Assembly: GCF_011927635.1 (NCBI RefSeq)
Contig: NZ_JAATJB010000002.1
Location: 248,001-312,000 of the forward strand
Direction of reading: 5' to 3'
Source: Sphingomonas trueperi
Lineage (GTDB): Bacteria; Pseudomonadota; Alphaproteobacteria; Sphingomonadales; Sphingomonadaceae
Length of the DNA stretch: 64,000 nucleotides
The notes under the pieces are model-generated. The model did not search any database and was not told where the DNA came from. It saw nothing but the letters and a program-made list of their open reading frames with translations. Each line of letters begins with the position of its first letter. The stretch's first letter is position 1. Positions 7,737 to 16,947 of this stretch are shown piece by piece. Made by a program: the position numbers and the translations under genes.

Positions 7737-9755
7737 ATGCCGGTTGTCAATACTCAGGCCGCGCTCGATGCGGCGATCAAGAACGCCAAGAGCGGCGATG
7801 TCATCCTGCTCGCGCCGGGGACGTACAGCTCGATCACGATGACGGGCATCAAGCCCGCGTCGAACATCACCATCCAGTCGCTGGACACGAACAACAAGGC
7901 GGTGGTGGGCACGGTATGGCTCACCAATTCGAGCAACATCACCCTCAAGGATTTTGACGTCGTCCGCCCGACGCGGCCGACCGACGAGTTCGCGACCGCG
8001 AACCGGGTCCTGTCGTCGAGCAACATCACCATCGACGGCGTGCATTTCAGCGGCGGCACCGGTGATCCCAGCAACGCACTCGGCTACGGCCTCGCCATTC
8101 GCGGCGGCACCAACAACAAGCTGATCAATTCCACCATCGACCATTTCGTTATTGGTCTCGACGTGCGCGGCGTCGACACGATGCTCGTGCGCGGGAACAG
8201 CTTCCTCGAAAACCGGCGCGATCACAGCAACTTTTCCGAGATGAAGAACGTCGTCATCGACGACAATCGCTTCGAGGGGCTATACCCGGTCAACGACGAG
8301 CATCCCGATGCGATTCAGTTCATGACGATGGGCCGCGCCTATGGCAGCAGCAACATCTCGATCACGAACAATGTCGTCCTCCAGGGGAACGGCCGTGGTA
8401 CGCAGGGCTTCTACATGCAGGACGAAGTCGGCACGATGCCGTTCAAGAACGTCACGATCGATAACAATCTGATCTATCTGAGCGGGATGTATCACGGCAT
8501 CAACCTGGAGAATACTCAGGGTGCCAAGGTCACCAACAACACGATCACGTCGATCACCGACGAGAAGTCGACCTGGATCCGCATCGAGAATGTTTCGGGC
8601 ACGGTGTCCAACAACCTGACCGACGCGATTCTCATGGAAGGCACCAACAACGTCACGGCCCAGCAGAATATCGAACTGGTCAAGAATCCGGCGATCGTTC
8701 GGCAGATCGCCGATCTCAACAAGGGCAGCAAGGCGACGATCGCCGGCCTGATGTACGACAATGCGCCGTTCAAGGTGGGCTACCACACCGGCAAGAACCT
8801 GGCCGGAGCTGCCAGCCAGTTTACCAAAGAGGTCGCAGAGCAACTCGCCGCCCCGAAGCCCGCAGCATTGCCGCGGCTGCTGCTCGATCTTTCGTTCGGT
8901 GCCAAGGGCGTGGTCGACGCCTCGGAGTGGAGCACCGACGAGACGGTGGCACCGCTCGCTGCCAGCCGGATCAAAAACGGCATGCTGAGCGTCAAGACCG
9001 GGGCGGGCATGGAATTGTCGCGCGGCACGTCGCGGCAGCTCTTCAACCTTTCGGCCTTCACGCTGAACTTCGACATGAAGCGCGACGGCCAGACCGCGCC
9101 GGCCGGCCAGATCATCGGCATCTACAAGAGCTGGAACATCGCGCTGCGTGCCGACGGCGAGCTGACCTTCACGATGACCAACGACGCCGGCGTCACCTCC
9201 ACCATGACGACGAGCGGTGCCAAGATCACCGATACTGCGGTGCACAAGATCGCGCTGAGCTATCAGAGCGAAGGCACCTCGACGCTCTATGTCGACGGGA
9301 AGGCGGTGGGCAGCGCCACTATGTCCGGCAGCACGCGCCAGCAGGAATATTGGGGCCTCTACGTCGGCAGCCCGTTCACCGCAGCGTTCAGCGGCGCGGT
9401 CGGCGATGTCGAGATGCGCGAGACGGCGTTCAGCCAGGCGCAGATCCTGGCGCTCAATGCCGGCGGCACGGTGAGCCAGCCGGCGACCGCGGCGGAAACG
9501 CTCAAGGCGATGGTGGCGAAGGGCGTGGCGGACACCGCCGCGACGCTGGCGGGCAGCACCGCCTGGGGCGGTGCGATGGCCTCGCCGGCGACGCTGAGCC
9601 TCGTCAGCGCCTTCGGCACGACCGGTACCTCGGTCTCGCCGCTGGCGACCGCGCTGGCCAACGCCAGTGCGAGCGGGTCGCGCTACACGAGCACGTCGCC
9701 CTTCTCGATGCTGACCACGCCGCGGCTGGCCGCGCTCGACCTGTACCACGGCTAA
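7737..9755 (+). CDS. gelR: Sphingan cluster secreted beta-helix protein with LamG-like domain (GelR/SpsR-like)
   Basis: A protein of 672 residues. Residues about 1-330 form a right-handed parallel beta-helix: repeated NITI, NVTIDNN and VTNNTI rungs with Asn ladders, as in pectate-lyase-like folds. Residues about 380-575 look like a concanavalin/LamG domain (LYVDGK, WGLYVGSPF), and the C-terminus is Ala/Ser/Thr-rich. There is no signal peptide, and a TAG lies in frame just upstream, so the start is firm. Homologues spsR/gelR are described as lyase-like or surface proteins; sphingan clusters also carry a type I exporter, which would explain the missing signal. It is first in a gelR-gelS-gelG operon. 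Confidence 0.85.
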   Translation: MPVVNTQAALDAAIKNAKSGDVILLAPGTYSSITMTGIKPASNITIQSLDTNNKAVVGTVWLTNSSNITLKDFDVVRPTRPTDEFATANRVLSSSNITIDGVHFSGGTGDPSNALGYGLAIRGGTNNKLINSTIDHFVIGLDVRGVDTMLVRGNSFLENRRDHSNFSEMKNVVIDDNRFEGLYPVNDEHPDAIQFMTMGRAYGSSNISITNNVVLQGNGRGTQGFYMQDEVGTMPFKNVTIDNNLIYLSGMYHGINLENTQGAKVTNNTITSITDEKSTWIRIENVSGTVSNNLTDAILMEGTNNVTAQQNIELVKNPAIVRQIADLNKGSKATIAGLMYDNAPFKVGYHTGKNLAGAASQFTKEVAEQLAAPKPAALPRLLLDLSFGAKGVVDASEWSTDETVAPLAASRIKNGMLSVKTGAGMELSRGTSRQLFNLSAFTLNFDMKRDGQTAPAGQIIGIYKSWNIALRADGELTFTMTNDAGVTSTMTTSGAKITDTAVHKIALSYQSEGTSTLYVDGKAVGSATMSGSTRQQEYWGLYVGSPFTAAFSGAVGDVEMRETAFSQAQILALNAGGTVSQPATAAETLKAMVAKGVADTAATLAGSTAWGGAMASPATLSLVSAFGTTGTSVSPLATALANASASGSRYTSTSPFSMLTTPRLAALDLYHG

Positions 9756-9818
9756 AAACGGGCCGTCTCTGGGTGGGTTGCCCCGTGCGATAGCTTGTCT
9801 TAAGCGCGGGGCAGTTTC

Positions 9819-11114
9819 TTGGGGGCGCTCGCTTTGAAGTTAGAAAACTTTCATCTGCGCGGCGTGCGCGGCCAAATGGTGGTGGGCTTCGGGGTCAAGG
9901 GCCTCGGTGCCGCCACCAGTTTTCTTTTTACTTTCCTGCTGGCGCGCATTGCCGGGGCCGCGGGCGTCGGCACCTTCGGCACCTCGCTGACCACGGTGCA
10001 GCTGTGCGTGACGCTGTCGCTGCTCGGCCTGGACGCTATCCTGGTGCGCTCGGTGTCGGTCCACCTCGCGCTCGACCAGACCGGGCGGGCGCGTGCTGCG
10101 GCGCGGCATGCGTTGCTGATGGGCACGTCCGCCGGACTCGCGCTGACGACGGTCATCGTCCTGTTCCACTGGCAGATCGCGGTCGACCTGATCGGCAGCC
10201 CGGCGATGGCGAAGAGCCTGATGGTACTCTCGCTGATCATTCCCATCATGGTCTATTGCCGGCTGCTTTCCACCGTGTTGCGCGGGGTGAAATGGATCGG
10301 TCTGTCGCAGTTCATCGACGGGCCGCTGACGACGTCGTTCGGCAGCCTGGTGCTCGCCGTCGTGCTGGTGATGGGCGTGCCGGTGAGCGCGGTGTTCCCC
10401 TCGCAGCTCTATCTGATCGGCTGGCTGATCACCGCGGCGCTGGCGACCTTCCTCTATACGCGGGCGGTGCGAAGCTGGCAGCCGCGCGTCCCGCTGGAGG
10501 AATCGCTGCTCAAGCCCGGCTTCCTGATCCTCGTCGCCAACCTCAACAACGTGTTCACCGACTGGTTCGCGACGATCATGCTCGCCGCGACGCACGGCCC
10601 GGCCGAGGCGGGGCTGTTCCGTGTCGGCTACCAGATCGCCGCGACGCTGAAGCTGTTTTCGGCGACCTCGGAAACGATTCTGCAGCCGGTATTCGCCGTC
10701 GCCTATCGGCAGGGCGACCTGCGCCGGATCGGCCGTATCCTCCGGCTGACCATCCTCGGCCTCATTCTCATCTCGGCGCCGCTCGCGCTGGCGGTGCTGG
10801 TCGTGCCGCAGTGGATCATGCGGATTTTCGGTGCACAGTTCACCGCCGGTGCCACTGCGATGCAGATCATGGTGCTGGGCCAGGTGTTCAGCCTGGTCTT
10901 CGCCGCCAGCGGCAGCGTGCTGATGATGGCGAGCCGCGAACGCCTCACCGTCGTCCTGACGACGATCTCGGCGGTGATCGGTACGGTTCTCTCGTTGATT
11001 TTCATTCCGCCTTATGGTGCGCTGGGCGCGGCGATTGCGATCCTGGGCCCGTTGCTGTTCTTGCGGCTGGCGTCCATGATAGCAGTCCGGCGCCTTGGCG
11101 TTCCGATTTTCTGA
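9819..11114 (+). CDS. gelS: Polysaccharide flippase, Wzx/MATE-like (GelS/SpsS-like)
   Basis: A protein of 431 residues with about twelve hydrophobic segments along its whole length and a short cytoplasmic N-terminus. It fits the polysaccharide-biosynthesis/MOP flippase family that moves the lipid-linked repeat unit across the inner membrane. Two TTG starts are possible, 9819 and 9834, each with a G-rich stretch upstream; no ATG fits. It lies between gelR and gelG, where sphingan clusters carry spsS. The unusual start codon may lower its expression relative to gelR. Confidence 0.8.
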   Translation: MGALALKLENFHLRGVRGQMVVGFGVKGLGAATSFLFTFLLARIAGAAGVGTFGTSLTTVQLCVTLSLLGLDAILVRSVSVHLALDQTGRARAAARHALLMGTSAGLALTTVIVLFHWQIAVDLIGSPAMAKSLMVLSLIIPIMVYCRLLSTVLRGVKWIGLSQFIDGPLTTSFGSLVLAVVLVMGVPVSAVFPSQLYLIGWLITAALATFLYTRAVRSWQPRVPLEESLLKPGFLILVANLNNVFTDWFATIMLAATHGPAEAGLFRVGYQIAATLKLFSATSETILQPVFAVAYRQGDLRRIGRILRLTILGLILISAPLALAVLVVPQWIMRIFGAQFTAGATAMQIMVLGQVFSLVFAASGSVLMMASRERLTVVLTTISAVIGTVLSLIFIPPYGALGAAIAILGPLLFLRLASMIAVRRLGVPIF

Positions 11115-11124
11115 GGAGGCTTGG

Positions 11125-12786
11125 TTGGCAGGGGCCGTGCGACGTTCGAAGATGACCCTCGGCCGCGGTGCCCTGCGCCTGGACGCGCCATTCCGGGCGC
11201 TGCTGCGTCCGGGCCGTGACGTGCTGCCCGTCTATCATCCGGAACGGCCCGGTTGGTCGGTTGCGCTGCGCAAGCTGGCGCTGCTCACCGGCATCGTCCT
11301 GCTCGCCATCGTCTACGGCGTTCTCGTCGCGATCCTGCCGCCTTCGCTGCTGGTGGGCGCGGCGGCGCCGCTCGCGCTGCTTGCGATGCTGGTGGTATGG
11401 GCGCTGCCCGAAGCGAGGACCGCGCCGACTCGCGCGCTCACCCGTGTATACGCCGCGTTCGTGATCGTCTTCATCGCCTGGCCCAACTATCTGGCGATCG
11501 CGGTGGGCGGTCTGCCCTGGATCTCGATGCGTCGCCTTTTCGGTTTCGTGCTGACCGCGATCCTGATGATATGCCTGTCGATCTCCAAGCCCTTCCGGCA
11601 GCAGGTGGCGGAGGTGTTGCGTGCTTCGCCCTGGCTGTCGCGCCTGCTGATCGGTTTCTTCATCATCCAGTTTCTGGCGACGATCTTCTCGGTCGCGCCG
11701 GGCGAAACGATCGGGCGCTGGGTCCATATGACCTTCACCTCGACCGCGGTATGCTTCGCCACGATCTGGCTGTTCGGGCCGGGCGGCAAGAGCGTGCCGT
11801 GGCTGGTCAACCGGCTCGCCCTGGTGGTGTTCGCGCTGATGGTGATCGGCGTTCTCGAGGCGCGCACGCAGCACGTGCTGTGGCTGGGGCACATCCCCAG
11901 CTTCCTCCGCATCGAGGATGCGGTGCTGCAGCAATTGATTCAGCCGCACATCCGTGGCGCCTACCGCGTGATCACCACCTATACGACTCCGCTCGCCTAT
12001 GGCGAATTGCTCGCGCTGACCACCCCCTTCATCCTGTTCCGGATTCTCAACGCGAAGACCTGGCCGATGCGGCTGATGTGGGTCGCGTTCGACGCCTTCA
12101 TCCTGTACTCTGCGGTGCTGTCGACCGCACGCCTTTCGCTCGTCGGGTTCATCGCGGCGCACGCGCTGTTCGGGCTGTGCTGGGGCATCCACCGCTGGCG
12201 TAACGCCCGCGGGGACATGATCGGCATTTCCGCGACGATGATCTACCCCGCGCTGATGGTTGCGCTGATGCTGGCGGTGATATTCGTGCCGGCGATCCAC
12301 ATCCGCGTGCTGGGCGGCGGCGCGGCACAGGCAAGCACCGATGCGCGTAGCGCACAATTTCACATGGCCGTGCCCGTGATCGCGCGCCGGCCGCTGCTGG
12401 GCTATGGCCCGGGGCAGGGCGGTGGCGCGATCAACTGGCGCACGCCGGACGGCACGCTGACGATCGATCTCGGGCTCGTCGCGCTTTGCGCCGACGTCGG
12501 TGTTTTCGGCTTCCTCGCCTGGATGGGGACGTTGCTGCTCTCTATCGTCAGCCTGTTCCGCGCAGGCTTGCGCGACGCGACATCACCCTTTCCTGCCGAG
12601 TTCGCGATCGCGATATCGCTGGCGGTACTGATTTCGACCCGGCTCGTGCTGGCGCAGAGCGACAATGATCCGCTCTTCGTGATTCTGTTCGGCTTGTCTC
12701 TGGCGACGCTCTACAGGGCGCGCCTGCGGGATCGGGGAGATCCTATCCCAGGGGGAATGGCGGCGGCTGGTGCCGGCACGCACTGA
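11125..12786 (+). CDS. gelG: Sphingan polymerase, Wzy/O-antigen ligase-like (GelG/SpsG-like)
   Basis: A protein of about 553 residues with ten or more hydrophobic segments and a large polar loop before the C-terminal helices, the layout of Wzy polymerases and O-antigen ligases. The TTG at 11125 was chosen because GAGGAGG (11113-11119), which overlaps the gelS stop, lies five bases before it; an ATG at 11152 is an alternative. The product should link repeat units in the periplasm. It is third in the gelR-gelS-gelG operon, and the terminal gene in published sphingan clusters. Confidence 0.8.
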   Translation: MAGAVRRSKMTLGRGALRLDAPFRALLRPGRDVLPVYHPERPGWSVALRKLALLTGIVLLAIVYGVLVAILPPSLLVGAAAPLALLAMLVVWALPEARTAPTRALTRVYAAFVIVFIAWPNYLAIAVGGLPWISMRRLFGFVLTAILMICLSISKPFRQQVAEVLRASPWLSRLLIGFFIIQFLATIFSVAPGETIGRWVHMTFTSTAVCFATIWLFGPGGKSVPWLVNRLALVVFALMVIGVLEARTQHVLWLGHIPSFLRIEDAVLQQLIQPHIRGAYRVITTYTTPLAYGELLALTTPFILFRILNAKTWPMRLMWVAFDAFILYSAVLSTARLSLVGFIAAHALFGLCWGIHRWRNARGDMIGISATMIYPALMVALMLAVIFVPAIHIRVLGGGAAQASTDARSAQFHMAVPVIARRPLLGYGPGQGGGAINWRTPDGTLTIDLGLVALCADVGVFGFLAWMGTLLLSIVSLFRAGLRDATSPFPAEFAIAISLAVLISTRLVLAQSDNDPLFVILFGLSLATLYRARLRDRGDPIPGGMAAAGAGTH

Positions 12787-12816
12787 CCGTTTCTGCCCAA
12801 CCATAGGGAGAAGCTA

Positions 12817-15159
12817 GTGATCGACGTCACGCGTAGGTCCGCGGTCGGCGGGCTGCTGATCGGCTCATTCGCGCCTGCCGCCTGTTCGGGCGCGGCAAGT
12901 TCCGCAGATCAGGGCAGCCGCGGCGGGCGCGGCAACGGTCTGCGGCCCGGGCGAAACTGGGACGGCACCGCTGGCAGCGGCGGCACGGCGCCGGCGCAGA
13001 GCGAAGTGGCGCGGGGCACGTTGGTACCCGACGAGCGCTTCATCGGCGGCTTCTCGGCGGCGCCCGGCCAGTGGATCCATGGCGAAGGCATTCGCATCAC
13101 CGCGCTGGGCCTGCCGCCCCAGTCTGCCGACAGCAGCGAGATCAATTATTTCAAGGAGGCCGTGTTCTATCTGGAGGGAAACACGGTCACCGTCACCGAC
13201 TGGAGCGTCAACCAGACGCCGGTTCGAATGTACGACGGGCGCATGGCGCCGCAGGGATCGATCGGCTTCTCGGTGGAGATCGGCGCCGGCGAAGGACCGG
13301 TGACGGCGGGCGACGCGATCCTGTATTGCTATCTGCGCGGCGAGCACGGGCTGGAACGGCGGATCGAGTTGCCGCTGGTCATCAATGTCGATCGCAGTCT
13401 CGATGCGAAGCGGCCGATGCGCTACGTCGATCCGGTCGACGGGGACGACAGCGCGGCCGGCACCCAGGCCGCGCCGTGGAGGACGATCGCCCGCGGCTTG
13501 ACCAACCGCGGTGTGGGCAATGGCGGGTTGCTGATCCTCACACGGGCCGGTCGCTATGTGGAGGATCTCAACAGGCTGCCCGGCATGGGCCCGATCGACA
13601 ATGCGCGCGTCATCGAAGTGAAGCCGGCCGAGGGGCTGCGCCCCGATCAGGTGATGATCACGCGCACCGACCGCTATCTCCCCGACCCTCGCTGGGGCAT
13701 CCTGGCGCGGCGGGTGCACTTCCACGGCGTGACGGTCGACATGTCGAAATTCCCCAGGATCATGGGGGTGCCCGGCACCCAGGTGGGCTTTTTCGGATGC
13801 CAGTTGCTCGATCGCGAGCGCATGTACGGCGAAAGGAGCGCGGCGGGGCGCAGCATCGGCCTGAACCTCTTCAAGGGCGACCCGCGGCAGCGCGACATCC
13901 TCCCGCCACTGCCCTATCTCGGCCATGGCTTCTACCTGCTGGAGACGCTGTTCGAGGGGGCTGCGCCCATGGCGCCCCGTCTGTACCGGAACGTGACTGC
14001 GAAGTTGACGACGGATGCGTTCCAGGGCGGTCCGGGGTATGACGATGTCGTCATCGACGGCTATGACGCAGTGATCGGCGAGCCGGCGCCCATCCGGCTC
14101 CATCTGCCGCCGACGCTGATCGTGGAGTCGGTTGCCCGCGAGGGGCAGGGCCACACCGCCATCACCGTGCGCGATGCAGGCGGCCTGTCGCCGATGAAGA
14201 AGATCTGGGACCTCCAGGTCCGGATCGTGTCCGGTGCCAGTGCCGGACCCAAGCCCTATCAGCTGTTTCTGGCGGATCCCGTCACGCGCCGGATCGTCGT
14301 CGAGGGAGATCTCGCCGGTACGCTGTCGCCCGGCGACGAGATCATGTGCTACGCGATCTTTCATGTCGATTTTATGCAGCAGGGCGGGGTGCAACGGCCC
14401 AACCAGCGCGGCATGCGCAACACGACGGTGTTCCGCTACCATGCCGAAGGGCCGACGGCACAGCTGTTCCTGACCCAGGGGGGCGTGCGGCTGCTGCCGA
14501 ATTCGGTGATCACCACCAACGGTACGGACTTCCGGATCGCGAGTCCCGCGGGCCAGAACGAGATCCTGCCCGACGACATCCTTCAGCTGCAGGGCGGGGG
14601 GCAGCCCGGAGAGTATCGCTTCGTCAAGAGCTTCGACGCGGCGAGCGGGTCGGGCGTGCTGCTCGAGCCCTTCAGCCGGGATCAGACCAGCGCACCGGTG
14701 GAGCGGGCCAAGACGATGACCGATTTCGTCATGGCGCTGTCTACCCTCCGCAAGACCGGGCATGGCTTCGAGATGGGCCAGTTTCAGCATGGCCATCGCA
14801 ACTTCCTGCTCGCGCAGAACACTTTCATCAGCGAGCCCAATTGCCTGACCTTCCGCAGCAAGCTGCCGGGGCACGGTCACCGCAACCATGTCCAGCTGTT
14901 CAACCTGTGCACCCGGATCGATGCCGATCTGCCCGAGCTGCCGAGCTGGGGGCTGCGGATCGAGCATGCCCAGCTGCTGACTGGCAAGCCGCGCGGCAAA
15001 TTCGGTCGGGTGCGGGAGGTTGCCCTGCGCTTCGGTGAAAAACAGCGCTACCAGCCCTCTCGGGATTTGCTGCGGATCGGGCGCAAGCCGCTGATCCCGT
15101 TCGACAGCTTCGGCAATCCGGTCGACGCCGATTCGCCGGTGGGGTCGCTCGCGGTATGA
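12817..15159 (+). CDS. Large predicted Tat lipoprotein with parallel beta-helix, function unknown, downstream of gelG
   Basis: A protein of 780 residues. The N-terminus has a twin-arginine (TRRSAVGG), a hydrophobic stretch and a lipobox-like PAAC, so it is probably exported folded and lipidated. A Gly/Ser-rich linker to about residue 65 precedes a beta-sandwich-like region. At about residue 207 the phrase YVDPVDGDDSAAGT followed by APWRTI marks the start of a DUF1565-type right-handed beta-helix. It begins with GTG 30 bp after gelG, behind AGGGAGAAG, so it is probably in the same operon. I do not recognise a described sphingan gene here. A polysaccharide-binding or -modifying role is inference from fold and position. 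Confidence 0.75.
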   Translation: MIDVTRRSAVGGLLIGSFAPAACSGAASSADQGSRGGRGNGLRPGRNWDGTAGSGGTAPAQSEVARGTLVPDERFIGGFSAAPGQWIHGEGIRITALGLPPQSADSSEINYFKEAVFYLEGNTVTVTDWSVNQTPVRMYDGRMAPQGSIGFSVEIGAGEGPVTAGDAILYCYLRGEHGLERRIELPLVINVDRSLDAKRPMRYVDPVDGDDSAAGTQAAPWRTIARGLTNRGVGNGGLLILTRAGRYVEDLNRLPGMGPIDNARVIEVKPAEGLRPDQVMITRTDRYLPDPRWGILARRVHFHGVTVDMSKFPRIMGVPGTQVGFFGCQLLDRERMYGERSAAGRSIGLNLFKGDPRQRDILPPLPYLGHGFYLLETLFEGAAPMAPRLYRNVTAKLTTDAFQGGPGYDDVVIDGYDAVIGEPAPIRLHLPPTLIVESVAREGQGHTAITVRDAGGLSPMKKIWDLQVRIVSGASAGPKPYQLFLADPVTRRIVVEGDLAGTLSPGDEIMCYAIFHVDFMQQGGVQRPNQRGMRNTTVFRYHAEGPTAQLFLTQGGVRLLPNSVITTNGTDFRIASPAGQNEILPDDILQLQGGGQPGEYRFVKSFDAASGSGVLLEPFSRDQTSAPVERAKTMTDFVMALSTLRKTGHGFEMGQFQHGHRNFLLAQNTFISEPNCLTFRSKLPGHGHRNHVQLFNLCTRIDADLPELPSWGLRIEHAQLLTGKPRGKFGRVREVALRFGEKQRYQPSRDLLRIGRKPLIPFDSFGNPVDADSPVGSLAV

Positions 15160-15164
15160 AGCCC

Positions 15165-15194
15165 GGGCGCGCCGGCCCTTGCGTCGGCGCGCCC
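15165..15194 (+). terminator. Hairpin after the beta-helix lipoprotein gene
   Basis: GGGCGCGCCG (15165-15174) pairs perfectly with CGGCGCGCCC (15185-15194). It sits five bases after the stop and ends the presumed gelR-S-G operon. No T-run follows, so termination by this hairpin alone is uncertain. Confidence 0.5.
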
Positions 15195-15213
15195 AGGCGC
15201 TAAGCGCTGGGGC

Positions 15214-16746
15214 ATGATCAAGCACGCCCTTTCCGTCACGCGCGATGGCGATTTCGCGCAATGGTACCAGACCGTCATCAGCGAAGCCGACATGGCCGAG
15301 GATTCGGGTGTGCGCGGCTGCATGGTCATCCGGCCCTGGGGCTATGGCATCTGGGAGCGTATCCAGCGCCTGCTCGACGATCGCATCAAGGCGACGGGGC
15401 ACGAGAATTGCTATTTCCCGCTGTTCATCCCGCTTTCCTATTTCGAGAAGGAAGCCGAGCATGTCGACGGCTTCGCCAAGGAAATGGCGGTCGTCACGCA
15501 CCACCGCCTCGTCCAGAAGGACGGCCGGCTGGTGCCCGATCCCGAGGCGAAGCTGGAAGAGCCGCTGGTCGTCCGCCCCACCTCGGAGACGGTGATCGGC
15601 GCGGCGATGTCGCGCTGGGTGCAGAGCTGGCGCGACCTGCCGGTGCTGATCAACCAGTGGGCGAACGTCGTCCGCTGGGAAATGCGCACCCGCATGTTCC
15701 TGCGCACCGCCGAATTCCTCTGGCAGGAAGGGCATACCGCCCATGCCACGGTGGAAGAGGCGCAGGAAGAGACGCTCAAGATGCTCGAGGTCTATCGCAG
15801 CTTCGCCGAGGATTGCCTGGCGATGCCGGTGATCGCGGGCGAGAAGCCGGAGAATGAGCGCTTCCCGGGCGCTGTCTCGACCTTCTCGATCGAGGCGATG
15901 ATGCAGGACGGCAAGGCGCTGCAGGCCGGCACCTCGCACTTCCTCGGCACCACCTTCTCCTCGGCGCAGGACATCAAGTTCCAGAACTCGGAAGGCCAGT
16001 TCGAGCTGGCGCAGACGACCAGCTGGGGCGTCTCCACCCGCATGATCGGCGGGCTAATCATGGTGCACGGCGATGACGACGGCCTGCGCGTGCCGCCGAT
16101 GGTGGCGCCGTGGCAGATCGTGATCGTGCCGATGCTGCGCGACCAGCCCGAGGACGCGGCGACGATCGACTATTGCAAGTCGCTCCAGGCCGAGCTCGCC
16201 AAGCTGAGCGCACTCGGCGAACCGGTGCGCGCGCTGCTCGATCTCAAGGCGGTCAAGGCGCAGACCAAGCGCTGGGGCTGGGTGAAGAAGGGCGCGCCGA
16301 TCGTGATCGAGGTCGGCGGGCGCGATGTCGCCGGCGGCAATGTCTCGGTGATCCAGCGCAACAAGCTCTATCGCGAGGACGGCAAGCTCGATTCGCGGAT
16401 CATGCCGCGCGGCGATTTCGTGGCCGAAGCGGCGGCGATTCTCGAGAGCATCCAGCAGGGCCTGTATCTCGACGCGCGCGACCGGCTGGAGAGCAACATC
16501 CGCCGCGACGTGACCGACTTCGACGGTCTGGCCGCGATGTTCGCCGATTCGGAGAAGTTCCCCGGCTGGGCCGAGGTGAACTGGGCCAAGCCGACCGGCG
16601 CCGAGCTGGACGCGGTGGTCGAGCGGCTCAAGGCGCTCAAGCTGACCTTCCGCAACGTGCCCGGCGGTGCGGTACCGGCGGAGGGTAGCTGCCTTTTCAC
16701 CGGCAAGCCGGCGGTCGAGCGGATCCTGGTCGCGCGCGCGTACTAA
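15214..16746 (+). CDS. proS: Proline--tRNA ligase
   Basis: A protein of 510 residues matching the class II prolyl-tRNA synthetase of the eukaryote/archaeal-like short form. Motif 2 and the substrate site are visible in RPTSETVIG and in NQWANVVRWEMRTRMFLRT, and class II motif 3 features lie further on. The C-terminal anticodon-binding region begins around WQIVIVPML. It charges tRNA-Pro in the cytoplasm. It starts at an ATG soon after the upstream hairpin and is followed by an interspersed repeat, so it is probably transcribed alone. Confidence 0.95.
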   Translation: MIKHALSVTRDGDFAQWYQTVISEADMAEDSGVRGCMVIRPWGYGIWERIQRLLDDRIKATGHENCYFPLFIPLSYFEKEAEHVDGFAKEMAVVTHHRLVQKDGRLVPDPEAKLEEPLVVRPTSETVIGAAMSRWVQSWRDLPVLINQWANVVRWEMRTRMFLRTAEFLWQEGHTAHATVEEAQEETLKMLEVYRSFAEDCLAMPVIAGEKPENERFPGAVSTFSIEAMMQDGKALQAGTSHFLGTTFSSAQDIKFQNSEGQFELAQTTSWGVSTRMIGGLIMVHGDDDGLRVPPMVAPWQIVIVPMLRDQPEDAATIDYCKSLQAELAKLSALGEPVRALLDLKAVKAQTKRWGWVKKGAPIVIEVGGRDVAGGNVSVIQRNKLYREDGKLDSRIMPRGDFVAEAAAILESIQQGLYLDARDRLESNIRRDVTDFDGLAAMFADSEKFPGWAEVNWAKPTGAELDAVVERLKALKLTFRNVPGGAVPAEGSCLFTGKPAVERILVARAY

Positions 16747-16752
16747 GCTTCA

Positions 16753-16888
16753 GATCCTCCCCGGAACGGGGAGGGGGACCGCCGCCGAAGGCGGTGGTGG
16801 AGGGGAGCACAGCGGGGGAGTCCGGTGTGGAGGCACCCTCCACCGTTCGCTGGCGCGAATCGCCTCCCTCCCCGTGCCGGGGAGGATC
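16753..16888. repeat. Interspersed repeat, CTCCCCG/CGGGGAG family, long form
   Basis: A 136-bp element bounded by inverted ends GATCCTCCCCGG and CCGGGGAGGATC. Each end is itself a small hairpin. The interior holds GGGACC, a GGTGGTGGAGGGG run and the phrase GGAGCACAGC, which recurs in the element at 30542-30733. It fills the gap between proS and a glycosyltransferase gene. Confidence 0.7.
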
Positions 16889-16947
16889 TCGATTGACGCA
16901 GCGCGCGCGCCCTGCGACCCCTGCTTCCGACAGAGGGGCGCAACCAC

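Noticed and set aside
6515..7957. Open frame of 480 codons on the plus strand
   Set aside because: Antisense to gelQ and running through the divergent gelQ/gelR promoter region; composition of a shadow frame.
12865..15939. Open frame of 1024 codons on the minus strand
   Set aside because: It lies opposite the beta-helix lipoprotein gene and proS, has His/Arg/Gly/Gln-rich composition typical of antisense frames in G+C-rich DNA, and shows no domain.
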